Origin: Ailanthus altissimus
Lineage: Eukaryota > Streptophyta > Magnoliopsida > Sapindales > Simaroubaceae
Length of the DNA: 64,000 nucleotides
Assembly: GCA_946807835.1 (NCBI GenBank)
Contig: OX327693.1
Coordinates: forward strand, 11,983,501 to 12,047,500
Direction of reading: 5' to 3'
A program made the position numbers and the translations under genes. Within the stretch, counting starts at the first letter, position 1. Each line of letters begins with the position of its first letter. This document shows positions 23,793 to 35,418 of this stretch, piece after piece. The notes beneath the pieces were generated by a model, which searched no databases, was not told the DNA's origin, and was given only the letters and a program-made list of their open reading frames with translations.

Positions 23793-25944
23793 CTCAAATA
23801 TTCCTCAACATAAAAGTGTTTAAGGAATGAAGGAACCAACTTTATGTGATACAGTCTGATTGATGTTGAGCTTCACTAATCTTCTGATATTTATGGGATT
23901 ATGCTCTAAGAATCTGCTACTCACTTATTGAACATAGTTCCACCAAAACTAGTTCTTTCTACTCTGTATAAGATATAGATTAAAGGGAGTTGAGTCTTAA
24001 GTTGTTAAGGCCCAGGGTTGTTCTATTCATATAAAGGTTATGCAACAAAATATACTTGTGCCCAATGGTACAAGTATTGATTCATTGGATACTAATTCTA
24101 TAATCCAGAGTAATGAAACATATTCATTGCTCGTAATGCCACTTTCCACAAGAAAGAGTTTCTCTTGGATCGTGGGATTATAGAATGATTGTACTTATTG
24201 AAATCAATCAGAAAGTATATGAACCAACGGTGGAATCCTAAAGTTCAAATGAGTGATATACCTTGAATGTACTCTCTTTATAGGTGTAATAGGATATCAA
24301 TGTAACCTTTTAGATATGATTAATGCTTGAAGGTACCATTGGTGTTTTCTTCGTTGAAGAAAATGATCCTTTGACTTATAAAGAGACAATGTTTGACATC
24401 ATTTTGAAAAAATTATAAGAAGCCATAGAATCTCAAATTGACTCTATACATGACAGTCAAGTCTGGGACTTGGTTGTGCTTTATGTAGGAACTGTTCCTA
24501 ATTGTTGTAAAAGAGTTTACGCAGTAGAAGTATAAGCACTTGAAGTTAAAGACCTTCAAGACCTAATTGGTAAGGAAAGGTTATACTCATAGATCTGGGA
24601 TCGATAATAAGGAAACCTTATTAATCAGTAATCATACTGAAGTAAATTTAGATTATGTTGACTATTGCCGCATACTAAGATTTTGAGGTCTAGTTGATGG
24701 ATGTAAAGATGGCATTCTGGAATGTATATCTCAAGCTAGAGAAATGCATGGAGCTGCTTGAAGCTTTTACATCCAGCCTAACTTCTAATCTAGTGTGTAA
24801 ACTGAAAAAGTTCCTTTTTGGACTTAAACAGTTTTCGAAAGCTAATATCTTCATTTAAATGACGAAATTAAAAAGTCTGATTTCATCAGTAATGAGGAGA
24901 AAGCTTGTGTGTTCAAAAAAGTAGTGGGAGCAGGATTATCTATCTGATTCTCTATGTGGAAGACGTACTTAATGTTGAAAAGGACATTGATATATTGCAA
25001 GTTAATCAGATAAGTGTTATCTGAGTAAGAACATTTTCATAAAAGATTTAAAAGAGACCTCCTATTAGACTTTATAGAGATAAAGTTGGGAGACTGATGG
25101 GAATCTCTAAATCATCGTACATAGACTAAGTCCTAAAAATGTACAACTTAATTAACTGTGAGACAGTTAATATATTTTTCAGACATAACATTCATCTTTT
25201 TAAGAGGAGGTGTCCTCGAGTAGAAAATAAAAGAGTTAGAATGTCCAACTCATAATATACATCAGGTAGAAATAGCATGATGTATGCTATGTTATGTACG
25301 ACACCTAGATTTGGATGGCTCTAAGAGTTATAAGCTAGTGTCAGTCGGATCCAGGCCTGGCCATCAGTTGGTTATGAAACATATCTGATATATCATAGAG
25401 GTATAGAGGATAAGTTTCTAATTATGAAGAAAATTTCTTACAAGTGAAGAAATGTATATATTTAGACTTTTCATCTGACTCAAATTGTAAAAAGGTCTAC
25501 ATTTGATTATATGGTCTTCTTCATCGATACCGGAGTTAGTTGAAAAACGTGCAATTTTGATATCCATAGTTAATTCTCTCTTGGAGGAAGAATTAGTTGT
25601 AGCTTAAGAAGATTGCAAAGGAAACACTGTGGATATTTAAGTTAGTTACAGAACTTAGAATAGTTTCATACTCAGTGGATCCTATCCCACTTCATTATAA
25701 CTAACAACGGAATAATTGCTTAAGCCAAGAAGCTATAAGGCATATCAGTATTTTGATCATGTGGACTCTGAATACCACATAATTGGAAAGTTCATGGCTA
25801 TTGGAGATGTAATAGTATCTAAAAAATATTTATTGGATGATGTAATGGACCTATTCAGGCCTAAATTCCTACTGTGTTTGAGAAACACTTGGAGAATATC
25901 GATATAAGATATCAGTACAAATGGCACTAAAGCAAGTGGCAGCT
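23793..25944 (+). pseudogene. copia family A pol remnant: integrase end, reverse transcriptase, RNase H (locus 3)
   Basis: Collinear with 42,280-44,458 of the complete element. It starts inside integrase (degenerate PQHK..., then LLNIV.PKL), passes a 'kgyatkytcaqwykY'-like stretch, the RT core and RNase H. The catalytic YVDD box reads YVED (24,953-24,964), so one catalytic Asp is lost. Many stops and frameshifts. It ends in a purine-rich 'gcaagtggcagct' just before the LTR, the expected place of the polypurine tract. Everything upstream of integrase is missing. Confidence 0.75.
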
Positions 25945-27884
25945 TGTTGGAATTGGTGCTTACATGCCATTCCAATACTTATGAATATTAAATTATTTAA
26001 TATTTATAAAGCAAATATTTCGTATAGTTGTTAATACAATATAAATATATGGTACAATACTTATTACGTTACAGACATTGTATGATCTGAAGGAGTTCAG
26101 ATCTAGTCTAAAAGAGTTTAGACCAGTGCTAAGAATTAATAGAGCTGAGAGTTATAACTGGTAACAGTTAGCACTACTAAGAGTTAACAGTATATAAAAG
26201 TCAGCGAGATCTAAAAGGTTAGATCATTGTCTGTAATGGGACAAAGACCTGAGGGTATACCAGTAATGACATGGTTGTAAGGAGTTGCAATAGGTGCTAG
26301 GAGATGTCATTATACAAGTATGTCCTCAAACATTATATTATTGATCTGTTTCATCGATGCAGGTCTATCGGTGGATCCATTTTATATAGATCAGTGTATG
26401 CTATATCTATATGGTATAAATGGTTGTTCTTAGCCGACTATGTGCTTACCGAAAGCTCTTATATACATATGGGTATTCAGTCAGGACTTAATGCTGAACA
26501 GACTCACGAAGATGCCAATAGACATCCTATGAAACTGTTAATGGTGAGTCTTTTCGAGTTGAGTAGTATATGTGGTCCATTTGACCTGAGTGCCATGGTG
26601 GAGTTGTAAGTGATCCACCATACTTTGGGTTCACGCATGTCACAGACCTTTCATGGTGCGACTGCTGGGTGTCGTTGGGTATAATCCGATGCTTATGGAG
26701 TCCTTTGTGTACAGATATGGGATCTGTTAGCTCTCATAGGGGAGTAGTATGTCTAGATGCTCTGAGATTGTATTTTAGTAAATCTTGTGGCCACAAGTAT
26801 AAACCCGGGAAAGATATTTCCCAAAGGGTTAAAAAATATAGCAAAGGTGTTTGCGTATATTGTTCTTAAAAAATACAAATCTAGAGATAAGCTCATAGAT
26901 GCGTATACGGGGATTTGACAGTGCTAGTCTATATCCCGGCACATCTAGGATATACATTATGAAGGATTATACGTATGCATTGTGACATTAGCTTGTATGG
27001 TCTAACGTGCTAATTTGTAATATCTGTGACATATGCATAGAGCATTGATCACAAACTTATGGAATAGTTCTATTTGACGAATCGGGCATGGACTAGGGAG
27101 CCCCACAATATGAAGTGTACTCATTGTGCAATGGGTCAGCATATTGAATTCAATTATTCAATCTAGTAATTTCTAGCAGAATATATTAATAAAAAAGGTG
27201 GCTCTCAGCTATAATGGAGAGAGAAGAAGAAGACGGTTTTCATTTTTCTCCTTTAAAGCTAATAAGGTGCCTAACCAATTTGAAGGTTAGGAAAATTATT
27301 TTTGTTTTGAGTTTTTAAGTGTTAGAAACAAGAAAAACTTAATAGCAAAAGTTTTTTTGCTATTCATTTTCTTCTCCTAAACATATAGCTACTATTGTTA
27401 CATTTGAGTTATTTGTTTTTATGTATTTAAGTGTTGAATACATAAAGAAAAAAATGAATATAGTTTAACTATTAGGCTATAGGGATTAAGAGTTAATAAC
27501 ATGGTTTAAGTATTAAACCGGTGCTGGAAATATATAAGCTATTGTTTTAGTGACTCAAGCCCACCATGTTAAATCCTAGAACTGCCAATGAGTCGATTTC
27601 ATGCGGTATTCTAGCTACAAATCCGTTCCAAAGGCTTAACAGGTGATATTCTCAATCATTAGTATTAATTTGATTAATATGTTTTATATTTTGTTCATTA
27701 GTGTAATGAATAAAATTTATTGTGTTCATTTTAGAAAATTTAATTTCTTACTTCCGTTGTATTTATGATTTGTATATGTATGTATTAGATGCATATGTAT
27801 ATGAATTTTAAAATTGACACATATACCACATGTATACACCCAATAGGTTTAGGTTGTGAATCGAGATGAACCGGCACCCCAACA
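25945..27884 (+). mobile_element. 3' LTR of copia family A (locus 3)
   Basis: Begins TGTTGGAATTGG and ends ...CACCCCAACA, 1,940 bp. It carries the conserved central block (26,450-26,980), including 'gatgcttatggagtcc' at 26,688. Its right edge cuts exactly into the minus-strand copia RNase H relic at 27,885, so the family A element landed in that older copia element. The 5 bases after it are TAAAT; the matching left copy is not found because the 5' half is gone. Confidence 0.75.
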
Positions 27885-28569
27885 TAAATATCTGCCTAAC
27901 ATTCTAACAATGTACACAATATCTGGATGCGTAAACACTTGAGTACATATTAGACTCCTTACTACTGATGCATAAGGGAATTCTACATCTCTTCCTATTC
28001 AATCTCATTCGTGGGGCACTGATTGAGACTAAACTTATCACCTTTAGCAATAGGCATATCTCTTGGAGCATAATTCTTCATGCTATGCCTGCTAAGTGCC
28101 TTATCGATATAGTTATTTTGTGATAATCTAAAGATACCTCGAGTGTGGACCAATGTATTTGAATTACCAATATAAAAGATGTATCTCTAAGATCTTTCAT
28201 CTCAAGGTTCCTTGATATTAATCTCTTGATTTTATGTAATAAGCCTTTATCATTGCTCCTTAGTAGTATGTCATTAATATATAAAACCAGGAAGATAAAC
28301 TTACTTCTACTAAACTTGTGATATATACATTCATCAAATGCATTTTTCTTAAAATCAAATGAGGTAATCACTTGATGAAACTTGTGATACCATTAACGAG
28401 ATGCTTGTTAGAGACCATAGATAGACTTCTTTAATTTACAAACCATATTCTTTGGGTCTCTAGACACAATTTTTTGGTTGCACTAAATATATCATTTCCT
28501 CAATCACCATTGAGAAATGCATCTTTATGTCCACTTGATATAGCTCTAAGCCAAAATAAGTTATAAGTA
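27885..28569 (-). pseudogene. copia pol fragment (RT to RNase H), a different copia family
   Basis: Minus-strand reading gives, in order, YQVDIK, VCKLKKSIYGL.QASR, a segment ending FLVLYINDILL (the YVDD box as YIND), NLEMKDL and, in another frame, KNYAPRDMPIAKGDKFSLN and a degenerate RPDIVYIV. These are hallmarks of Ty1/copia reverse transcriptase running into RNase H. It is truncated on the left by the family A LTR at 27,884 and on the right by the LTR fragment at 28,570. Stops and frameshifts are present; the RT box is mutated. Confidence 0.8.
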
Positions 28570-28708
28570 TGTCATGTGATTACTAAGCTTAATTGCATAC
28601 TATCGTTGACAAGTAATATAATGATGAAAAGGTTATCAATCCTATAAGGAATTTATATGCATTTCTAAACTAATTACTAAAATGGATCCTCTTGTCTTTA
28701 TCCAGACA
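28570..28708 (-). repeat. Athila-type LTR end fragment (139 bp), copy 1
   Basis: Plus edges TGTCATGTGATTAC and ...TCCAGACA. It aligns base for base in length with 35,280-35,418 (also 139 bp). On the minus strand it ends '...cttgtcaacgatagta...gtaatcacatgaca', typical of an Athila LTR 3' end. Left of it lies a copia relic; right of it lies Athila reverse transcriptase. Confidence 0.65.
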
Positions 28709-29754
28709 ATTGTAATATCGATGCCCAGCTAGTCTGTCACGCATCTTATTAATGAATAATAGAGAAAAGTATTTTTTTCTTAAGGCTTTATTGAGCTTCT
28801 GGTAGTCCATGCAAATTCTTCATTTGGTCACTGTACAAGTAGAAATGAATTCATTGTTCTCATTCTCCACTATAGTAACACCTCATTTCTTGAGCTCACA
28901 TTGCATTAGACTAACCCATGTGCTACAAAAAATGGGTAGATGATCTCTGCATCTAACCACTTGAAGATTTCCTTCTTGACTATATCTTTTATCATAAGAT
29001 TCAATCTTTTTTGTTGCTCAATGATTGGCTTATGGTTCTCTTCAAGTAATATCTTGTGCATGCAAAAGGATGGACTTATACCATAGATGTCGACTATAGT
29101 CCAACTTAATGCTTTGTATGCTCTTGAAGTACTCTAAAAATCTCTCTTCTTAAATCTCATCAAGCTCAATAGAAATAATAATAGGAACTGTAGAAGAGTC
29201 ACCAAGATAAGCATATCATAAATGTCTAGGTAGTGGCTTGAGTTCAAATGTAGATGGCTATTTTATTGATGGCTTATACCTTGCCTTCATTTTCTCTAAC
29301 GTATCCAAGGGATTAAATTTCAGACTCATGTGGCCAAAAATATGTGAAGCACTCAATGCTTTTACATACTCATTTGCTTCATAACTCTCTACATTGTCTC
29401 CATTGATCATGACATTTTTAAGAGTGTCTTGAATGACGTTAATTCTAAAAACTTTATGTACCTCTCTCTCAATAACATCAGCTTTAAAACAATCATCAGT
29501 TTTACTTGGAAATTACATAGCCTTGAACACATTAAAAGTTACCTTTTTATTTTGGACCCTTAAAGTTAACTAATCCTTTTGAATATTAATCAAAGTTCTT
29601 TCAGTTGCTAAAAATGGCTGACCAAAAATAATAAGTATCTCTATATCCTTCTTAATGTCAAATTGTATGAATCCATTAGGAAGATGAATTTGTCCACCTT
29701 GAATATTATATCTTTAATCACCTCATTTGGATAAGTAGGTGAACGGTTAGCAAG
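28709..29754 (-). pseudogene. Athila-type Ty3/gypsy pol fragment: protease end to start of RT
   Basis: Reading leftward on the minus strand: LANRSPTYPNE (protease C-terminal side), VDKFIF, later FELKPLPRHL, YAYLGDSSTVPIII, a PSFCMH-like segment, KRLNLMIKDIVKKEIFKWLD, a degenerate IYP, then MDY.KLNKA-like and GHRYYNCLD. The order is that of Athila pol leading into RT. RT stops right after the first catalytic Asp (CLD), where the LTR fragment begins. Numerous stops and frameshifts. The other half of the protease lies at 33,342, beyond the nested chromovirus. Confidence 0.8.
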
Positions 29755-29759
29755 TTGAA

Positions 29760-30283
29760 TGATAAGGGACACACCAGCACATATGATAGGGAACATGATG
29801 AACATTTCATTATTAGAAGTAATTTACAGCAATTCAAATTCGCCAATAGCAGCCTATTTTGTGAGAAGCTTCTAAGAGCCTACAACAACATTTATGATAC
29901 AGCAGTTGGAATGTTTGACATTATGTTTTGAGATAAGGCCTTAGTAATTAATAGTAGTTGGTAGTTAGTAGTTTTAAGTTGCATTAAATGTTATGATAAG
30001 TGCTGGCATTCCAAGTGTCTCAATTCTTGGTAGTAGCTAGTAGTTAGTAGTTGTAAGTTTTTATAATTATTGTAATAAATGCTTGATAGCCTAAAAGGTC
30101 TTTATAAATATATAAGAGATAAGGGAAATAGCATCCAGACTTTGTAATTTCAGAAATCAAGTATCAAAAACTTTTCTTGGAATTGGTATTTTACCATTCT
30201 TAATTTTCATTTTTATTGAACGATATCAACAACTTTTGTCTTCATGAATGAAATCACGACCCATCAGCGCTTGTCCTATGTTA
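29760..30283 (+). repeat. 5' LTR of the nested chromovirus
   Basis: Starts TGATAAGGGACACACC and ends ...TATGTTA, aligned with the 3' LTR. A run of 'ggtagttagtagtt' words lies at 29,950-30,055. TATA-like tttataaatatat lies at 30,101. Confidence 0.88.
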
Positions 30284-30285
30284 GG

Positions 30286-30297
30286 TGGTATCAGAGT
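30286..30297 (+). promoter_or_regulatory. primer-binding site of the nested chromovirus
   Basis: TGGTATCAGAGT, 2 bp after the LTR, complementary to the 3' end of initiator tRNA-Met with one mismatch at the last base. It fixes the plus orientation. Confidence 0.88.
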
Positions 30298-30331
30298 ATT
30301 GTCTTGAGATGGTAAGCTGTAGTTACTTAAA

Positions 30332-32790
30332 TGGAGAACATTTGCATACAATTGAGCAAAAAATGGAAACTTATATAACAGAAATAAAGAAAAATCTAGA
30401 AGATATAACCAAACATCTTATGGGTTTAAGAACTTATAACCCGCTTCTATAAGAACTAATGGTAGAAAGAAGATTACTACACAAACAATGACATTTTGCA
30501 CCTTTTAATTTTAACTTGGAGGAAAAAGTCGAAGATGAAGTTAAAGTTAGGCCATAAGTAAGAAGAGCAGCCGTTAGTACACTAAGATGACCTTACTGTT
30601 TTGCCCCTCCATTTGATGATTTCGAGAAGGAGAAAGATAATGAAGGAACAGATTGTGAGTTTCTGCCAAGAATGAGACAATAACACCAATAATATAACTC
30701 TTATGAGGTAAAAGCTGATTTGTCTATTTTTAATGGTAATATTGATGTAGAACAATTTTTGGATTGGGAATGTGGAGTAGAGAGTTTATTTGATGATATG
30801 AATGCAAGTCCAGAATATAAAGTGGATTTAGTGGCTAAGAAACTGTGTAAGAGTACGAATGCTTGATGGCAATGCCATCAAGAAGTTCTAAGATCAAGGG
30901 GACAACAACCTGTTCGTCATTGGCAACAAATGAAGACACTCTTAAGAATGCATTTTCTACCTGGAGGTTTTGAACAAACTCTCTTCTAATAATTCTAGAA
31001 ATGCATCTAAGAAACCCTTTCTGTTTCAGCTTATACTCAAGAGTTCCTAAGATTGCAATTTATGTGCAACTTAATAGAACCAGAGGATTAGCAAGTAGCC
31101 AGGTATGTAAATGGATTGAATGAGGGAATTTTAGACTAATTGGCCTGTAACAAATTTGGTCAATTGATCAAGCTTAGAACTTAGCATTGAGAGCTGAGAG
31201 ACTAGCCAAAAATAAAAAGTACCCTAAAACGCCAACTTATTCCTAAGTTAAACTAAACATTAAACCTACCCATACTACACCAAAAAGAAAAACTTCAAAG
31301 TCCAATGGTAGAGATATTAACCAGAGGAACCCTGAAACCAATGGGAAAGAGAAAGTAGAGAGTTCAAAGATTATTAAATGTTTTACATGTAATAAAATGG
31401 GGGCATGGATCTAGTGAATGTCCTAGGTAGAAGTTTATGAATATTTTTCATCAAAAGAAGGATGAAGCGGATCCAGATGATGCTGAACTTAAGAAAAATA
31501 ATAGTGGCTATGAAAATGAAGTAGCTAAAAAAGAAGAAGAACCAGTAGTGTGTGCAGAGCAAAGTTTGATGAGTACGCCTATTCAACCTAAAAAGGTAAT
31601 CTCGAAAGTGGAGGAGAATACCATAGTTTCAGAAATCCACGAAGAGGATGAGTTCATAAAAAAGATAAAAGTTACAAGCACTTGTACTAGCTTGGTAGTA
31701 AAGAGAGTTGAGCAACCTATACAACCCACACCTAAGAAGGTTTAAGGTTTAATAGAAGAATTTGTTATTGTAATGGCAAAACTAACACAACCACCTCTAA
31801 TACGAGATATTCAATATCACGTTAATTTTATTCTTGGAGCAAGCTGGCCAAATTTTTTCCATTATCATACGAGTCCAAATGAGCAAGAAATTGTGATGGA
31901 AAAGATGGAGGAGCTGTTACAAAAGGGACACGTTAGAGAAAGCCTTAGTCCAAGTATCAAACCTGTCTTACTTATTCCAAAGAAGTATGTTAACTGAAGG
32001 ATGTCTACAGACAATCATGTCATCAATAAGGATATTATGAGGTATCATTTTCTTGTTCCATGTATGAACGATTTGTTTGATCAATTTAGTGGTGCAAAGA
32101 TATTCTCCAAAAAAGACTTGAAGATAGAATTGAAAAGTGGCTATCATCAAATCCAAATACACCCAGAAGATGAATGTAAGATTATCTTAAAGACCAAGGA
32201 TAGTCTACATGAGTGGTTAGTCATGAAAATCGAGTTGTCAAATGCATCAAGAACATTTATTCATCAAATGACCCAGGATTTCAGCACTATAATAGCTCCT
32301 AGGACTGAATGCTTGATGAAAAAAGAGTTTAAATAAAGTGAAGCTGCAGATCAATGCATCAAGATAATCAAAGAGAAACTCTCCATCATACCAATCCTTA
32401 CACCTCTAGATTCTGCCAACACTTTTAAATTAGAGTGTGATGGAAGTGAAACAGGTATAATAGAAATTCTTAATCAAGAAAAAAGACTAATTACTTTCTA
32501 TAACAAGAAGTTGATTGAGTCAATATAGAAGTGGTCTATATATCAATAAGAGCTTTATGTAGGTTTCACAGCTTCTAAGACATGAGAAGTGTATTGCCTA
32601 TTCAAAGTGGAAGAGTTCATTGCAAGTGGAGAAGATTTATTCAAAGGAAACCAACTTTGTATGACCAGGAGTTCTTTACAAGATAAACTTATTAGAGAGG
32701 CAAATTCAAGTAACTTGAGTGGCCACGTGGAGTGTGATAAGGCCATTGTGAATTTTGAGAAAACTTGTACGATCACTCAAGGATAAGTTC
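30332..32790 (+). pseudogene. gag-pol remnant of the nested chromovirus
   Basis: Gag part: ADLSIFNGNIDVEQFLDWE (about 30,717), HWQQMKTLLRMHFLP (about 30,920), QVARYVNGLNEGI (about 31,095), then a zinc-knuckle start CFTCNKMG (31,380) broken by a shift. A Lys/Glu-rich linker spans 31,437-31,745. RT follows: LLQKGHVRESLSPSIKPVL (31,910), FSKKDLKIELKSGYHQIQI (32,106) with the first catalytic Asp. Near 32,277 the frame leaps from the thumb-side HQMTQ directly to FSTIIAP, skipping the YVDD palm. RNase H: FKLECDGSETG (about 32,430). A zinc-finger-like LSGHVECDKA (32,717) follows, then the 3' end; integrase and chromodomain are absent. Several stops. Confidence 0.8.
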
Positions 32791-32808
32791 TCTATAAGTA
32801 TAGGAGAA

Positions 32809-33336
32809 TGATAGGGGACACACCAGCACATATAATAGGGAACATGATGAACATTTCATTAATTGCCATTATATTATTAGAAGTAATTTACAGCAATTCA
32901 AATTCGCCAATAATGGCCCATTTGGTGAGAAGCTTCTAGGAGTCTACAATAATATTTATAATATAGTAGTTATTTGATAGTGTGTTTTGAGATAAGGTCT
33001 TAGTAATTGGTAGTAGTTGGTAGTTAGTAGTTTTAAGTTGCATTAAATGTTGTAATAAGTGCTGACATTCCAAGTGCCTTAATTCTTGATAGTAGTTAGT
33101 AGTTGTAAGTTTTCATAATTGCTGTAATAAAGGCTTGACAACTCAAGAGGTCTTTATAAATACATGAGAGATGAGGAAAAAAGCATATAGACTTTTTAAT
33201 TTCAAAAATCAAGTATCAGAAACTTTTATTGAAATTGGTCTTTTCCCATTTTCAATTTTCATTTTTTGTTGAATGATATCAATAACTTTTGTCTTTGTGA
33301 ACGAAATTACGGCCCATCAGTGCTTATCCTGCATCA
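32809..33336 (+). repeat. 3' LTR of the nested chromovirus
   Basis: Starts TGATAGGGGACAC and ends ...CTGCATCA, followed by the TTGAA duplication. It is preceded by a short purine-rich 'ataggagaa' that could be the polypurine tract. It carries about 18 bp more than the 5' LTR near 32,862-32,880. Confidence 0.88.
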
Positions 33337-33341
33337 TTGAA

Positions 33342-35046
33342 ATGTCATATTTGTAGGCTTGGCTGCATATAAACCCAACTTGTTGTAGAATAATAAGGGC
33401 ATGAGATTAATACATGCTCCCAAATTATACAAAGCTTTCCCACGGTATTGATTCCTAATAATAAAAGGTCTAGTAAACCTTTATGGATCTTTAAGCTTAT
33501 GAGGCAATTTCCTCTGTATAATGGCACTGTATTCCTCAGTTAATGCTATAATCTCATGATCATCTAACTTTTTTTTATTGGAAATTATGTCCTTTATAAA
33601 TTTGACATAACTCAGCATATACTCAAGTGCTTCTACGAAGGGTATATTAATGTGCAATTATTTAGAAACTTCAAGAAACTTAGAAAATACTTATCTAGCT
33701 TCTTTTCTACAGCCTTTGGAAAAATTGTAATGGAATGTAAAGCTGTACTTAAGGTTTCATTGCTTTCCCTTTGTCTGCCTTGTCTTGCTCTACTACTAGA
33801 GATTTCTCTTTTTCTTTTTCTTTAGCACATTTACCCATATTTGTTGTCTGTGCATCTTGCTACTTTAGAGGTTTCATTGTATAGGACTTTACCTCATTGC
33901 CACTTCTTAAATTGACTGTCTTATATTACTCATTGTCGCCTTTAGGATTGGCTTCAGTGTTGTTTGGTAGAGCACCTTGTGGACAGTTATTTATGGCTAA
34001 ATCTAACTATCCAACTTATGCCTCTAAGGTTTTGAGAGTAGCTACTTGATTCTACAATAACTGATTTGTCTTACTCATACAAGTAGGTCTTCCAATACCA
34101 GTTTCCTCTCTTATTGTTGCTAAGCTAGTGAAGCATAAAATCCAAGCAGATTGTTAGGTCTCGATAACTACCATTGGTTGTTGTTTCAAGAAAAGTTTGG
34201 ATGATTCTATTATCATAGGTTATAGAAGTTTGAGATAGGATTATTATGATTTTTATTGTAGTTCCCACATACTATGTTATTTCCATGTAATGTCATTAAG
34301 GTAGTTGTCTTTGTAGGAGTCACAAGTTAGAATTCGACTCTTTATTGAATTAACCCTAATGCATTAACCTTATTGATTAGTAGGCTGACTTAAGCTATTA
34401 AAAAGATTAAAACATCAACCTTATGTACACTAGATACCTTCATTAGGTTTACCATTTCTACTGGCCACTAATAACTGTTTATTGTCATTTCATCTAACAA
34501 GTCGTAGCCTAAATTTATAGACTTGTTCATCATTGCTCTGCCAACTACTATATCCACAATAGTTCTCAATTGACCTATAAGTCTGTTGTATAATGTTTGC
34601 ACTAATAACCAATTTGGGACTCCATAGTGTGGACATTTCCTTAGCATATCCTTAAATTTCTCTCATGTTTCATACAATGACTATTGATTATGTTGCACAA
34701 ATGATGTGATATCATTCCACATCATTGTAGTATTAATAGGTGAAAAAAATTTGGCTAAGAACTTCTGTACCAAATTATCACATGCGGCGATTAATCTGGA
34801 TCGCAGCGATACAACCAACTATTGGCTTTATTCCTCAATGACAAGGAAACAATCTTAATTTGATCTTTTCATTTAATAACCCATTGTATCTGAATGTGTC
34901 ACATATCTCTAAGAATTTCTTAATATGCTCATTTAGTTTATGGTTGGCCTCCGAATTCTTGAATCAATCCCATCAACCAATGAAAATGCATAATCACTTA
35001 ATGACCTTAAGTCTACAATTGCAAGGTTAGGATCTTGATCACCCAT
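33342..35046 (-). pseudogene. Athila-type gag and protease N-terminal part
   Basis: Start ATG at 35,046 (MGDQDPNLAIVDLRS). Motifs reading leftward: FFSPINTTMMWNDITSFVQ (about 34,740), LRKCPHYGVPNWLLVQTLYN (34,645-34,585), RTIVDIV (gag domain), later KFLEV/LDKY-type linker, then KLDDHEIIALTEE, YRGKALYNLGACINLMP (33,435-33,385; protease with LGA in place of DLGA) and KPTNMTFQ at the chromovirus junction. This is the usual Athila order of gag then protease. Stops and frameshifts are numerous. Confidence 0.8.
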
Positions 35047-35279
35047 AGTGTCTCTGTTCTCGATAAATTCTTCTTAAGGTTCTGTCTATCTTAAAGTAAA
35101 AAGCAATCAATTCAACACTTCTCAATCCAAGCATACACCACTGTAGCTACCTGTGTAAGCAATAATAAAGTAAAGATAAATAGATTAAAACAAAAAACAA
35201 AATCTAAATTGAAAATAAGATAGACTAGTATTAGTATCAGCAAAAATAACTAAATTCGCTAACAATGATGCCAAAAGCT
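35047..35279 (-). promoter_or_regulatory. Athila leader and primer-binding region
   Basis: Next to the LTR end the minus strand reads AGCTTTTGGCATCATTGTTAG (35,279-35,259), a degenerate version of the TTTGGCGCCGTTGCC-type sequence found at the primer site of Athila/Tat elements. An AT-rich leader of about 210 bp follows to the gag start. Confidence 0.65.
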
Positions 35280-35418
35280 TGTCACGTGATTACCGAATGG
35301 AAGTGCACACTATTATTGACAAGTAATATAATAATGAGAAGGTTATCGATCCCACAAAAAATTTATATGTATTTCTAAACCAATTACGAAATTGGATCCT
35401 CTTGTCTTTATCTAAACA
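35280..35418 (-). repeat. Athila-type LTR end fragment (139 bp), copy 2
   Basis: Plus edges TGTCACGTGATTACCG and ...TCTAAACA. Same length and start point as 28,570-28,708. On its left is a primer site, as expected after a 5' LTR. On its right is Athila pol, not the rest of an LTR, so the upstream part of the LTR is either missing or the LTR really is this short. Confidence 0.65.

Larger units (their letters stand above)
29760..33336 (+). mobile_element. internally deleted chromovirus-type Ty3/gypsy element (3,577 bp), nested in Athila
   Basis: Bounded by two LTRs (524 and 528 bp) and the perfect TSD TTGAA (29,755-29,759 and 33,337-33,341). It has a primer site, gag, an RT lacking its YVDD part, RNase H, and no integrase. 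Removing the element and one TTGAA rejoins the Athila protease frame as MTFQ-LANRS. The internal region is only 2,525 bp, far short of a full chromovirus, so the copy is non-autonomous; the two coding deletions may have arisen before or after insertion. The LTRs differ by scattered substitutions and a small gap, so it is not recent. Confidence 0.9.

Noticed and set aside
26304..26869. 101- and 66-codon plus-strand frames
   Set aside because: Inside the locus 3 family A LTR; other copies of the same stretch have stops. Chance frames.
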